64,000 nucleotides of DNA, from positions 263,937-327,936 of the forward strand of contig CAZUJF010000002.1 in NCBI GenBank assembly GCA_964619955.1, read 5' to 3'. The stretch comes from JACQFK01 sp964619955. GTDB taxonomy: Bacteria > Planctomycetota > MHYJ01 > JACPRB01. Position numbers and translations under genes: made by a program. How positions within the stretch are numbered: the stretch's first letter is position 1; each line of letters starts with the position of its first letter. The notes beneath the pieces are model-generated. The model was not told where the DNA came from, did no database searches, and saw only the letters and a program-made list of their open reading frames with translations. Of the stretch, positions 23,678 through 32,094 are shown piece after piece.

Positions 23678-25554
23678 GAGCCCCCCGCTTCCGCCGGTAC
23701 GGCGGCGGCTTCTTGCTGGATCGGGACTTCCTGACCCACTGGAGTACCTTCCTTGAGACGCGCCGACATCGTGGGGTCAGGATCGGAGAGAAGAGGAACG
23801 ACCGCCTTGTAGGTCTGGCCCGCCCACGTGGCGAAGAAGTGGAAGCGAGGGAGTTCGTCGATGGCCCAGGTGGGGACGAGGTGGTCGTTGCGGACGCCCA
23901 CCTGGCGGGAACTCCGGTAGGCGAAGTCGTCGATGTTCGATCGCCCGCTCGAGAAGAGCGCAGGCTCGTAGGACTCGCCGTCGGAGATGACCCGGAGCGG
24001 TCGCGAACCGCACTTGTCGCTGAAGTACTTGGCGTCTTCTGGGTTCGCGGCCCGGAGCGTGACGAAACTGCCGACGTTGGCGAGCGCGCGACGGGCGTCG
24101 GAGTGGCTGCGGAGCGCCACCTCAAGGTCGGCGATCGACTGACCGGCCAGGATCATGGAAAGACCAGCCCCCCGGGCCTTGTTCAGGATGTTCACGCTCT
24201 CAGCGGCAAGAGCATCGGCCACCTCATCGACCACGACCGTCATGCGGGCGAAGCGCGACGGGTCCTGGTAGGCGTACTTTCTCCCGATGAAGGACTGAAG
24301 ATCGCTGAGCGCCATGCGCGCCACGCCGCTCGCCGTGTCCTCGCCGATGAGCGACCCGAGGAAGAAATAGACGATCAGGCGGTTCGAGTCGACCTCTTCC
24401 CAGCTGAGATCCTGGACCTTCCCGCTCGGGACCGTGCCCGGCGGGGGCTCGACGTCGCCAGGACAGAGGAGATACCCGATGCCTTTTGTGGTGAGCTTCC
24501 CCAGGATGGGCCGCAGGGCGCTTGAGATCTTTCCGAAGTAGTCGGGGTTCATGGAGGCCATCCCGATCAGCGCGTCGAGTTCCGGGATCGTCGTCCGCTC
24601 GGCCGCGCAGTAGGCCTGGTAATGAGCCCGGAGGCGATGAGCTTCCGCCGTGTCGGGAGCCCCGGGGCAGAAGCGAAGCACCAACTTCCGCACGAGCTGC
24701 CAAGCATCGTGGAAGCAATAGGTATTGAGCTTGGCGAGCGTGACCTCTTCCCCCAGGAGGTGGAGGGCGCTCGCGATGATGTTCGTGAAGGTCCAGGCGT
24801 AGTTCCGGAAGGCTTCGCTCTCGCCGCCCTTGGGGAGGACGAGGGCGACCCGGTCGGCGATTTCGCTCGGGCGGGTGTAGTGGAGCACCGGGTTGTAGCG
24901 TGCGCTCTGGTACGGGTAGGGGAGGGCGAGCGTGCGGAACGCCTTCTCCCGGCCGTGGCGCCGGGCGGAGTCGAAGGTCCGGTCGAGCAGGCGTTCGTCC
25001 CCCTTGGGATCGATGACGACGACGGCCTCGCCGCGCGCGATGGCTTGCTCGATCAGGAGTTCGAGGAAGCGGGTCTTCCCGCTCCCCGGGGCGCCGAGAA
25101 CGAAGAGGTGCTGGTTGAGGAGAGTGTCGGGGATGAAGAGGTCGCGGATCTCCTCGGCCCCGACACCCTGCAGCATCACGTTGCCGGCCACCGCATCCTT
25201 CGTGCAGGGAGAAACTGAGACTCCGGAGAGGGTGAGGGTCTGAAGGCGTTCGACATGCGCCCCCTCCCAGGCGAAGCCCCGGGCGAGATACGTGTGGGCA
25301 GGCTTCTCGGGGATCTCCTCCACGGAGAGCACGAAGCGCTCGCTTCCGGTAAGCGTCCTCCAGAGCCGCCGATACCGCTGGAGGAGCGCGAAGGCCCCAC
25401 CGGCTCCCACGAGGTTGACGGTCGCCAGGATGGGCGCGGCCGTTCCCCCGTAGGGGAGAGCCGCCGCGCCCCTGTCCGCAAGGATCGCCCCCAGGATGCA
25501 TGAGGCGACCAGAAGATGAAGGAGGACTCGGACCTTTCTGCTGTAGGCGAGCAT
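23674..25554 (-). CDS. traD: TraD-type conjugative coupling ATPase (T4CP)
   Basis: 626 aa. Two N-terminal membrane spans (residues ~10-27 and ~40-60) precede an RecA-like motor domain. Walker A GAPGSGKT is at 154-161, VVVIDPKGD at ~178-186, Walker B TVVVDEVADALA at ~439-450 and the downstream LAGQSIADLEVAL block at ~465. The protein hexamerises at the inner membrane and hands the relaxase-DNA complex to the secretion channel. The C-terminus is short and rich in Ala/Glu/Pro. It starts 3 nt after the relaxase stop and overlaps the DUF4400 gene, so the three form one translational unit. Confidence 0.93.
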   Translation of the reverse strand: MLAYSRKVRVLLHLLVASCILGAILADRGAAALPYGGTAAPILATVNLVGAGGAFALLQRYRRLWRTLTGSERFVLSVEEIPEKPAHTYLARGFAWEGAHVERLQTLTLSGVSVSPCTKDAVAGNVMLQGVGAEEIRDLFIPDTLLNQHLFVLGAPGSGKTRFLELLIEQAIARGEAVVVIDPKGDERLLDRTFDSARRHGREKAFRTLALPYPYQSARYNPVLHYTRPSEIADRVALVLPKGGESEAFRNYAWTFTNIIASALHLLGEEVTLAKLNTYCFHDAWQLVRKLVLRFCPGAPDTAEAHRLRAHYQAYCAAERTTIPELDALIGMASMNPDYFGKISSALRPILGKLTTKGIGYLLCPGDVEPPPGTVPSGKVQDLSWEEVDSNRLIVYFFLGSLIGEDTASGVARMALSDLQSFIGRKYAYQDPSRFARMTVVVDEVADALAAESVNILNKARGAGLSMILAGQSIADLEVALRSHSDARRALANVGSFVTLRAANPEDAKYFSDKCGSRPLRVISDGESYEPALFSSGRSNIDDFAYRSSRQVGVRNDHLVPTWAIDELPRFHFFATWAGQTYKAVVPLLSDPDPTMSARLKEGTPVGQEVPIQQEAAAVPAEAGGS

Positions 25555-25556
25555 CC

Positions 25557-27062
25557 CTAGCTTGCCCTCCTCATGCCGATGGAGCGGTTCGCAGGCGCGG
25601 AGTGCTCCGAGGTCCCGGACCTGACAACCGTGAGCCCGGGGGACCAGAGGCCGAGCGTTGCCAGTTCCCTATCCGGGAGGAAACCTGCGGACTTGATCCT
25701 GATGAAGTGGAGCGTGTCTTCGGTCCGAGAGGTCGGGGTCGCCGAGACCAGCGCGTCTTCGTCAGGGGGACCGAGCGGTTCGACCTGGGGATGCTTGAGG
25801 AGCGCCTGAAGCAGGCGTGCCCCGAGCTTCCCGCTCCAGTGGAGGCCCGCGCCTTCCAGGATGTCCATGAAGGCCTGCGGGTACTTGAGCCAGAGGTACT
25901 CCGGGGAAACGAACATGTCCGCCTGGCTGTTGTTCCGGCTCACGTTTCCGGCCCGCACCCAGGTGCGGATGGTCTCGATGAGGCGGGCGGGGGCAAGCTC
26001 GGTCCGGATGCGGCCTTCGTCCTCTGAAAGCTGCTGCTGGGGCGAGGTCGGCTTATTGTCCGCCGCTCGAGGAGCTTTCACCGAGGTTGCGACCACCGGC
26101 GCGGGAGTCCGTTCGGGCGGCGCCTCAGGGGCCGAGGTCGGGTCTGCCGACTTGGGCGCGGGGTCTTGGTCGAGAGTGCCCTCCATCGACTCAGGCTCTT
26201 CCATCGGAGCGGGATCCACGATCGGCGAAGGGGTGGCTGCCATCGCGAACATCGGAGCAGGCGGCGTTGACGTGGCGATCGTTTCGCCCTTGGCGAGCAT
26301 TCGATCCCAGTGCCGGACCACCTGGACCACGCGACCGGCGGGCCCCCGGCCCCAGTCTTCCACTCCTTCCTCGTACGATCGGGTGAAGGCTCGAAGAAGG
26401 ATGCCCAGGCGCTGCCCGAGAAGATTGCGGGCGGCCGAAGGCAGGACCGCCGGAACGAGGGCCTCACCTTTCGGAACATGCCCGTTCAGGCCCCGCCCTA
26501 TCTTCCAGCGCCAGCACTCGCGCCCGCTTCCGGCCCTTCCCAGGCGTTTGAGGAAGAGGCCCAGCGGCTCGGAGGCGGGATTCCAGGGGGATTCACCACC
26601 GGGTGCGAGGACGTCGAGGTCGAGGACTTTCCCGAGGTCATGGAGGAGCCCGAGCACGAACCCCGAGTAGGCCCAGACCGGCTGCTCCCGGTAGTTCACC
26701 GCGGGGTCCTCGGATGGGCGGAAGCTCGGACGGACGAGTTCGCCCACGGCACGGCGGGCGACCTCAAGCGAGTGGTCGAGGAGTCCAAAGGGGCCCGCGT
26801 CATGGTCGCGTTCGCTCGCCGGGAGATCCCAGACGTAAAGCGCGAATCGTGCGGCAAGGCGGTCGACGAGCGAGGGGCGCGCCTGCATGGGAAGGCCGAT
26901 CAGGAGGTCCCGGGTCTCTTCCAGGATCTCGAGTCGTCGCCGCCGGGCGGAGAGGATTTTCCACCCCACGGCCTCAAGCGGGTCGGTCGCCGGAACGGGA
27001 GCAAGTGCCCCCGTCCGCCTTCGATCGGCGCCCATCACCCAATTCAGAATCGGTGCGAACAC
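25557..27062 (-). CDS. traI: MobH-family relaxase (TraI_2 domain)
   Basis: 501 aa from GTG 27062, chosen because AAGGAGG lies 8 nt upstream; the longer in-frame ATG has no such site. The N-terminal half is the HD-hydrolase-like TraI_2 domain: GLLDHSLEVARRA (His97) and FVLGLLHDLGKVLDLDVLAP (His141-Asp142), the metal-binding residues of MobH relaxases. A Pro/Ala-rich linker follows (residues ~270-360). The C-terminal ~130 residues resemble the TraI_2_C winged-helix domain (ADMFVSPEYLWLKYPQAFMDILE). MobH enzymes nick oriT and pilot the strand into the recipient in SXT/R391-type ICEs. Confidence 0.88.
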   Translation of the reverse strand: MFAPILNWVMGADRRRTGALAPVPATDPLEAVGWKILSARRRRLEILEETRDLLIGLPMQARPSLVDRLAARFALYVWDLPASERDHDAGPFGLLDHSLEVARRAVGELVRPSFRPSEDPAVNYREQPVWAYSGFVLGLLHDLGKVLDLDVLAPGGESPWNPASEPLGLFLKRLGRAGSGRECWRWKIGRGLNGHVPKGEALVPAVLPSAARNLLGQRLGILLRAFTRSYEEGVEDWGRGPAGRVVQVVRHWDRMLAKGETIATSTPPAPMFAMAATPSPIVDPAPMEEPESMEGTLDQDPAPKSADPTSAPEAPPERTPAPVVATSVKAPRAADNKPTSPQQQLSEDEGRIRTELAPARLIETIRTWVRAGNVSRNNSQADMFVSPEYLWLKYPQAFMDILEGAGLHWSGKLGARLLQALLKHPQVEPLGPPDEDALVSATPTSRTEDTLHFIRIKSAGFLPDRELATLGLWSPGLTVVRSGTSEHSAPANRSIGMRRAS

Positions 27063-27078
27063 GGTTCTTCCTCCTTGG

Positions 27079-28026
27079 CTAGAAGGGCGCTCGCTCGGAC
27101 GCGAGCGTGACCGGGAGACAGCCTTCGCATTCCATGAAGACCCCGAAATGGAGGAACGCGTAGGCCCCATATTTGCTACCCGCTTCCTTCTCCCAGATCG
27201 TGATGCGCCGCGAGCCGATCGGGAGGCAGGTCCGGTACTGGGGCTTGAGCATCTGGAGGTAGTGCCCGGTCCGGGGCTCGTACGAGTAGGTGCTCACAAC
27301 GACTCGCCCCATGGGGCTCGAGGCCGCGCGCCCCGCGCGGAGCGCCTGGAGGTGTGCCCCCGTCACTTGGCTCAGATGCTCGACCGCCCCGGCACGGGGC
27401 CAGTAGCTGCCCCAGCATCCGGCACAGTTCTTCTGGTCCGCCAGGCGGTCGCACGACTTGAGGCGCGCCACGATGCTCTGAGGGGCGAGGAATGCCTCGA
27501 GCGCGGGGATTCGCCATCCCCAGCTGTCGAGTTCGGAGAGGTAGTTCACCTGGAAGGAGGAACCGCTCGGCACCGCGATGGGAATCTGCGAGTTGGAAAG
27601 CCCAAGATCCGGGATGAACGTGTAGACGCGGGCTTCCCCGAACTGGAGGGCGTCGCCCCCGCCCGGACTGGCCGTGGCGCTCGCCGATTTCCCGAAGAGC
27701 TTGACGGGTTCGAGTCCCTTGAGTACTCCCTCCAGTTCCGAGTAGTGGGTGCGATACTGCTGCCGGACGACTTCGATGATCCCGGTGGGGTACGCGTTCT
27801 CGACCAGGAGGCAGACGCGGATGCCGCCGGAGGGCGTCGGGCACGCGAGCGCGCCCAGGATCTTCCAGGAGGAGAGGATGCAGCTCACGTCCACCTGGGG
27901 GATCGTGCCCGTGATGGAAAGCGTGCCCTCGTAGGGCAATCGCGTCTGACTCCCAGCTTCCTGCGCGGCGAGAGGGTCGCTCGGACCGATCGCGATCGCG
28001 AGGACGGCAATGCTAAGGATTCTCAT
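27079..28026 (-). CDS. traU: TraU-family conjugation protein
   Basis: 315 aa with an N-terminal signal peptide (LSIAVLAIAIGPSDPLAAQ). Cys-rich segments typical of TraU are visible: ALACPTPSGGIRVCLLVENAYPTGIIEVVRQ, then KNCAGCWGSYWPRAGAVEHLSQVTG and a C-terminal CEGC. The GCWGxYWPRxG stretch is a strong family signature. TraU is a periplasmic, disulfide-bonded component needed for mating-pair formation in F-type systems. The start overlaps the upstream TraW/TrbC-like gene by 14 nt. The VKOR-thioredoxin protein of the same operon is a plausible source of its disulfides. Confidence 0.85.
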   Translation of the reverse strand: MRILSIAVLAIAIGPSDPLAAQEAGSQTRLPYEGTLSITGTIPQVDVSCILSSWKILGALACPTPSGGIRVCLLVENAYPTGIIEVVRQQYRTHYSELEGVLKGLEPVKLFGKSASATASPGGGDALQFGEARVYTFIPDLGLSNSQIPIAVPSGSSFQVNYLSELDSWGWRIPALEAFLAPQSIVARLKSCDRLADQKNCAGCWGSYWPRAGAVEHLSQVTGAHLQALRAGRAASSPMGRVVVSTYSYEPRTGHYLQMLKPQYRTCLPIGSRRITIWEKEAGSKYGAYAFLHFGVFMECEGCLPVTLASERAPF

Positions 28027-28651
28027 GGATCTCCACCTCCCCCTTCGGGGAAATGATCACGACGGCCGGCCCGCAGCGGACGCCGAGGGCCTCGGGCAGT
28101 TCTCGCGGCGCAAGACTCACGGGGCGCCCGAGGATTCTTGAGGCTTCGGTCAGCGCTTCGAGCTTCTCGACCTTCGTCGCGAACATGATCGCGCCGGGGT
28201 CGTCTTTGACCAGAGAAGGGAGGGCCGGCAGATTCTTCCCCTCTATCCGGGTGAACCAAAGCTTATTGCCGAGGAGCTCCGCGGGGATCTTTGCGTCGGG
28301 GCGGAAGCTTCGCTTCTGGCTCCCTCGACAGGCCGGGAGCCCGGCGTCGTACCCCTTCAGGGTTACCGCCCCCATCTCCCGCTTCATGGAGTTGGTGATC
28401 GAGCGGGACAGGCGATCTTTCAATTCTTCGTAGCTGCGCTTCATCCGCCCGAGGTCGATCGGGTGCGACTCCCCTTGGCCGCGGTGCCACGCCGAGCAGA
28501 CCGGCGGCGGGCTTTCCCCCTCGCTCGTCCCGAAGGCTCCCTGCGCCTTGGAAAGCGCGAGGAGGAGGACGGCCACTCCGAGGCCGAGGAGCCCCCTCGG
28601 TATACTTTGTATACTTTGGCGGGGCTGAGGATTCTTATCGCGCTCGTCCAT
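28013..28651 (-). CDS. TraW/TrbC-like periplasmic transfer protein
   Basis: 212 aa with one N-terminal hydrophobic segment (PRGLLGLGVAVLLLALSKAQG) and a C-terminal ~90-residue thioredoxin-like tail (GAIMFATKVEKLEALTEASR, then CGPAVVIISPKGEVEIHE) as in F-type TraW or TrbC. Those proteins support pilus assembly in the periplasm. I cannot decide between the two. It overlaps the traE-like gene upstream by 17 nt and traU downstream by 14 nt. Confidence 0.6.
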   Translation of the reverse strand: MDERDKNPQPRQSIQSIPRGLLGLGVAVLLLALSKAQGAFGTSEGESPPPVCSAWHRGQGESHPIDLGRMKRSYEELKDRLSRSITNSMKREMGAVTLKGYDAGLPACRGSQKRSFRPDAKIPAELLGNKLWFTRIEGKNLPALPSLVKDDPGAIMFATKVEKLEALTEASRILGRPVSLAPRELPEALGVRCGPAVVIISPKGEVEIHENP

Positions 28652-29249
28652 CGGCCTCCCCTTCCTTCGCCCGGTCCGCCTTCGCGGACTGTCCGAGCAC
28701 GTAGATGCCCGTCGGATTGTCCCGTGTGGGTTCCTGCGTCGTGAGGAGCACGCGGTAGGAGAGCTTTCCCTCCTGGGAAAGCTTGTCCCCCACGTAGACG
28801 CGCTTCACCGCCGGGAACACCACCGCGAGCGCCCCCTCCTCCCGGCTCACGATGGCCTTGCCGGAATCGGGAATGAGGAACTGGCTCACCATGCCGGTTT
28901 CGTGGACGAGGCGGCTTCGCTTGTCGAGCACCGCCGAGAACTGCTGGAAGATCGAGGGGGCCACCCGTCCCTTGAGGAATCGCCCCGCTGCCTCCACCGT
29001 CGCTGGCGAGAAGTTCTCGAAATGGGTCGCGAAGTCGATCGCGAAGTCCCGCGCGAGAGTGTCGGGCACCTGGCCCGGATGCACCACGCGCGGCGCGTCA
29101 AGACCCGGGACCAGCACCACCGGCCTCGGCTCCCGCGCCTTCAAGAGCAGCGCGATCGCGAGGAGGATCGTCGAGAGCGACGTCACGACGAGCGCCGCGA
29201 TCCCCGCATAGCCCAGGGCGCGGCGCAGAGGTTCGATTCCAAGCTTCAC
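28635..29249 (-). CDS. traE: TraE-family pilus assembly protein
   Basis: 204 aa from GTG 29249; GGAGG lies 4 nt upstream and the codon overlaps the stop of the preceding gene (GTGA). There is a short cytoplasmic N-terminus, one membrane span (LGYAGIAALVVTSLSTILLAIALLL) and a periplasmic VirB8-like domain, with PATVEAAGRFLKGRVAPSIFQQFSAVLDKRSRLV and the beta-rich end KLSYRVLLTTQEPTRDNPTGIYV. TraE is an inner-membrane scaffold of F-type secretion channels. TraL directly precedes it but for one small gene, the canonical TraL-TraE-TraK neighbourhood; here TraK is in the divergent operon. Confidence 0.8.
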   Translation of the reverse strand: MKLGIEPLRRALGYAGIAALVVTSLSTILLAIALLLKAREPRPVVLVPGLDAPRVVHPGQVPDTLARDFAIDFATHFENFSPATVEAAGRFLKGRVAPSIFQQFSAVLDKRSRLVHETGMVSQFLIPDSGKAIVSREEGALAVVFPAVKRVYVGDKLSQEGKLSYRVLLTTQEPTRDNPTGIYVLGQSAKADRAKEGEADGRAR

Positions 29250-29542
29250 GGTACCTCCACGAGGGGCTTCACCGACCGCTCTTCCCACACGACCAGCGGC
29301 GCGGGGCCCGGATAGAGCAAAAGGATTCCGAGTTCCACGAGGCTCACGATTCCAAGTACGAGAGAGACGAGGAGCGACCGTCTGAGGTGGGCTCCGGCTC
29401 GGGCGAGGACGCCCAAGCCGCGGGGAAGGTCCCGACCACGTTCGGCATCGGAATCTTCCTCGAGCCAGCCGTGCCCGGGCGGCATGGCATTCGCCTGCGT
29501 CACGAGGGGCTGGAAGGTCTCAGGCGCGTTCTCCGTGGTCAT
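29246..29542 (-). CDS. Small single-pass membrane protein of the tra operon
   Basis: 98 aa from ATG 29542, overlapping the traL stop by 1 nt (TGATG). The N-terminal ~50 residues are acidic and soluble; a membrane span (LLVSLVLGIVSLVELGILLLYPG) lies near residues 58-80; the short C-terminus is PAPLVVWEERSVKPLVEVP. No family is recognised. Its position between traL and traE, with overlaps on both sides, makes it a probable structural accessory of the channel, specific to this element type. Confidence 0.65.
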   Translation of the reverse strand: MTTENAPETFQPLVTQANAMPPGHGWLEEDSDAERGRDLPRGLGVLARAGAHLRRSLLVSLVLGIVSLVELGILLLYPGPAPLVVWEERSVKPLVEVP

Positions 29543-29922
29543 CACTGCACGGTCCTCCCCGACCAGAAGTGCCTGGCCTCGGCGCTCTCGTCGTCAGCCT
29601 CGTCGGCCACCGGCGAGAACCGCATCCGCTTGGCCCCGAAGAAACCCGGCGCTGGGAGGAGCCCCCGCGGCCGGAGGTTCTCGGGGATGCACCCGACGAG
29701 CCCCATCTTGTAGGCCAGCGTGAAGGCGTAGCCTCGGGGCTTGCCCTCGCGGAAATACTTCACGAACGCGCCGAAGGCTGTGCCTCCGATGAGCCCGGCC
29801 GGTGCGTTCCAGACCGTCATGAGGACGAGACCGACGACCGCGATGAGAACGAGATCGAACGGTCCGAGGCCCAAAAACACCTCGAACGGCCTATCGAGGT
29901 TTCTGAAGCATCGACGATTCAT
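29542..29922 (-). CDS. traL: TraL-family conjugation protein
   Basis: 126 aa. The start RCFRNLDRPFEVFLGLGPFDLVLIAVVGLVL followed by APAGLIGGTAFGAFVKYFREGKPRGYAFTLAYKMGLVG matches the short two-helix TraL family (R-x-LDxPxxxxxGLxxxD opening, then FKxGKPRGY). TraL sits in the inner membrane and contributes to pilus tip formation. It has a ~30-residue soluble C-terminal extension beyond the usual ~90-100 aa. The start overlaps the VKOR-thioredoxin gene by 32 nt. Confidence 0.8.
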   Translation of the reverse strand: MNRRCFRNLDRPFEVFLGLGPFDLVLIAVVGLVLMTVWNAPAGLIGGTAFGAFVKYFREGKPRGYAFTLAYKMGLVGCIPENLRPRGLLPAPGFFGAKRMRFSPVADEADDESAEARHFWSGRTVQ

Positions 29923-30691
29923 GGTTCACCTTTCCAAGGGCTCGGAGGATGGCATCCCTGAGCTGCGCAATCGGTGGGAGTCCGGGGAACACGGTCCTTT
30001 CCAGACCCGAGATCACGATCGTGGGGGTCGGGAGGCTCGCGGGCGCCTGCTCACGGCCCACTTCGAGACGGCCGGAGAACTCCCGGAGCAGTTCCGGAAG
30101 GACCTGGTCCTCGAACTCGTCGCAGTAGCGACAACCCGACCGGGTGTAGACGAGGAGCCTGGCGGTTCCCGGTTTGGCAGCGTCTTTCGCCTCCGTATGC
30201 GGCCGGGGCAGGGATGCAACGGCCACATCTTGCCCATGAGGCTGGAGAAACCCGATCGCGAAGATCGCCGCGTGCGTGAAGATGGCGCCGACCGGGAGGA
30301 GGACGCTCCCTCGAGCGAGATTGTCCGCATCCGCCCAGAAGGAGAGCGCCGCGCCCAGGACCACTGACCCTCCGACCAGGAGGCAGGGGCTACAGAACAC
30401 CCCGCGCTGATAGAGGAGAATGAGCAGGACCGCATGGGCCGCCGAGGCGAGGAGGAGTCCTGAGAAGAACAGCCTCGCCCTTCCGATGAAGATCCCCAGC
30501 GCAAGGAGAACTCCATAGAAGATCGCGCCGAGGGGCGCGAGGCTCACTCCCCCCAAGAGGTCCCTGGCACCCGCGCATGCGCCGCATGTGGCTGCGCCGA
30601 TCCAGGCCCAAAGGGACCCGCCGAGCGCGATCGCGACGAGCCCGAGCATCACGCTGAAGAGGATCTTGTCTTTTCGGTTCTTGCCGTACAT
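29891..30691 (-). CDS. VKOR-thioredoxin fusion (disulfide formation)
   Basis: 266 aa from ATG 30691, with AAGGAG 7 nt upstream. The first ~150 residues contain four or five membrane spans and paired cysteines: WIGAATCGACAGARDLLGG and YQRGVFCSPCLLVGG, the two CxxC motifs of vitamin K epoxide reductase-like proteins. A periplasmic thioredoxin-like domain follows with VYTRSGCRYCDEFEDQVLPELL (CxxC) and the cis-Pro-like TPTIVISG. The fusion can both oxidise substrates and recycle through quinones. In this operon the likely clients are TraU and other Cys-rich transfer proteins, replacing the DsbC/TrbB/TraF roles of F plasmid. Confidence 0.82.
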   Translation of the reverse strand: MYGKNRKDKILFSVMLGLVAIALGGSLWAWIGAATCGACAGARDLLGGVSLAPLGAIFYGVLLALGIFIGRARLFFSGLLLASAAHAVLLILLYQRGVFCSPCLLVGGSVVLGAALSFWADADNLARGSVLLPVGAIFTHAAIFAIGFLQPHGQDVAVASLPRPHTEAKDAAKPGTARLLVYTRSGCRYCDEFEDQVLPELLREFSGRLEVGREQAPASLPTPTIVISGLERTVFPGLPPIAQLRDAILRALGKVNHESSMLQKPR

Positions 30692-30702
30692 GCCCGCGCT
30701 CC

Positions 30703-31011
30703 TTAACTGAGACCCATGGTCTTGCCGAGGGCGAAGAAGGCGATGAGGACGAGGGCTCCGAAGCCGATCCCCACCGTCCCGCCCGTCCAGTCGCCCTTCG
30801 TCATGGCCCGCCCCCCCGAGGCGAGGAACCCACCGCCCACGATGAGGGCTGCGGCGGTCTTGAGGTAGGTCCACCCGGATTTGACCGAGCCGTCGATCGA
30901 CTGGAGCACCTTCATCCCCTCGTTGTCCTGCGCCCAGGCGAGCCCCCCGCCCACGAGGCCGAGAGCCACGACCGCGAGGGCCTTCCCCAGGGGTCCATTC
31001 AGATTCTTCAT
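30703..31011 (-). CDS. Conjugative pilin (TraA/VirB2-type)
   Basis: 102 aa. The leader KALAVVALGLVGGGLAWAQ ends in a signal-peptidase-like AWA site. The mature part (~75 aa) has two hydrophobic helices (TYLKTAAALIVGGGFLASGG and GTVGIGFGALVLIAFFALG) separated by a short polar turn (RAMTKGDW), the VirB2/TraA topology. AAGGAGG lies 6 nt upstream of the ATG. First gene of the leftward operon; its leader contains one copy of the shared 31-bp element, so it is probably the most strongly regulated gene. Confidence 0.8.
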   Translation of the reverse strand: MKNLNGPLGKALAVVALGLVGGGLAWAQDNEGMKVLQSIDGSVKSGWTYLKTAAALIVGGGFLASGGRAMTKGDWTGGTVGIGFGALVLIAFFALGKTMGLS

Positions 31012-31029
31012 GCGCGCCTCCTTCTACCT

Positions 31030-31245
31030 CCCATCGCGGGCGAGACCCCCTTCACGCGGCACGAAAAATGTTTTTTGAGGCAAGAAAGTTCAGATTTCGG
31101 CGAGGTCCTCAGTGCGGAGTTCGCCGGAGAGGGAGGGTGGGGGGGCGCGCTGCCATTCCACGCGTGCTCAAGCCGGACTTTTTCGACTTTCTTCAATTCC
31201 AAATCAGAATTCATGCCGCGTGAAGGGGGTCTCGCCCGCGATGGG
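31030..31245. promoter_or_regulatory. Divergent tra control region with a perfect 31-bp inverted repeat
   Basis: Bases 31030-31060 and 31215-31245 are perfect reverse complements (31 bp; core CGCGGGCGAGACCCCC). In each direction an identical CTTTCTT box lies exactly 21 nt upstream of the repeat (31082-31088 on the minus strand, 31187-31193 on the plus strand). In each direction the repeat ends 15-18 nt before the first start codon (pilin 31011; TraK 31261), directly ahead of the ribosome site. Both operons therefore carry the same ~59-nt module. It may be a shared promoter plus operator or a structured leader. No gene is assigned between the two copies. Confidence 0.75.
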
Positions 31246-31260
31246 GTGTGGAGGGACCCG

Positions 31261-32091
31261 ATGGAAAGACATGAGCGAACTGGCGGGGGCGAGACCAAGA
31301 GGTGGGGGCTGTCCCACATCCTCGGAGCCCTGGCTTCAGTTCTTCTGGCAGGGGGAGCCCGCGGCCAAGAGCCTGAGGCATCGCCCCGGTCGGCCGCCCC
31401 TCCGAAGACAGTCGAACGGACGCGGGAGTGGAAGGAAGGCGTCGAGATCCGGTTGCGCGTGCCCCTGGCAAGCGAGACGCATGAGGTTATGTGCGCCGTC
31501 TCCTTCCCCGAAACGGCCATCCGCTCCGCCGTCACCGGCTGGGGCGAGAACACCCTGACGTCTGTTCAGAAGGGAAACGTCCTTTTCCTCAGGCTTTCGA
31601 AGCGCGCCGAAGGACAGCTCAACGTCATCGGAGAATCGGGGACCCACTATCTCCTCTACCTGGAGGCAGTCGACGCCAAGGTGCCCGGTGGCTACGACGC
31701 CTTCGTCAAGATCGTTCGCCCCTTACCTGCGGCCGAAGCGGAAGCCGCCCGGAAGATCGCGAAGGGCGAACGCCCCAAGCCCAAGGGCGCCCTCGACCTC
31801 ATCCGCTCGATGCGGCTCGGCGATCGGCGAGAGGGAACGCGCGTCCTCCGGGCCAAGGAAGAACTCGTGTACGCTTCCACCGATATCGAGCTTCGGCTTC
31901 TCTTCGTACACGAGTCCTCCTCCTACCTCGGCCGGACCTATGAGGTCCGCAACCTCACCAACCGGAAGCTCGCCCTCGATGCCTCGCGCTTCAGGTCGGC
32001 CGGCGAGGACCTCGTTCTCTCCGGACTTCGCGAAAACGTGATCCCGCCGGGAGGAGTGTCCCGGCTCTATACCGTCTTTTGGAGGCCTTGA
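31261..32091 (+). CDS. traK: TraK-family secretin-like protein
   Basis: 276 aa from ATG 31261, with GGAGGG 5 nt upstream; an upstream in-frame extension would start inside the divergent control region. A signal peptide (HILGALASVLLAGGARGQ) is followed by beta-rich segments: VQKGNVLFLRLSKRAEGQLNVIGESGTHYLLYLEAV, then TYEVRNLTNRKLALDASRF and VIPPGGVSRLYTVF. TraK/VirB9-like proteins form the outer-membrane ring with TraB and TraV. Identification rests on this pattern and on its place before traB and traV. Confidence 0.75.
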   Translation: MERHERTGGGETKRWGLSHILGALASVLLAGGARGQEPEASPRSAAPPKTVERTREWKEGVEIRLRVPLASETHEVMCAVSFPETAIRSAVTGWGENTLTSVQKGNVLFLRLSKRAEGQLNVIGESGTHYLLYLEAVDAKVPGGYDAFVKIVRPLPAAEAEAARKIAKGERPKPKGALDLIRSMRLGDRREGTRVLRAKEELVYASTDIELRLLFVHESSSYLGRTYEVRNLTNRKLALDASRFRSAGEDLVLSGLRENVIPPGGVSRLYTVFWRP

Positions 32092-32094
32092 GCC

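Noticed and set aside
28600..28618. Tandem TATACTTTG words resembling promoter -10 boxes
   Set aside because: They fall inside the coding sequence of the TraW/TrbC-like gene and encode the repeated Gln-Ser-Ile of its N-terminus.
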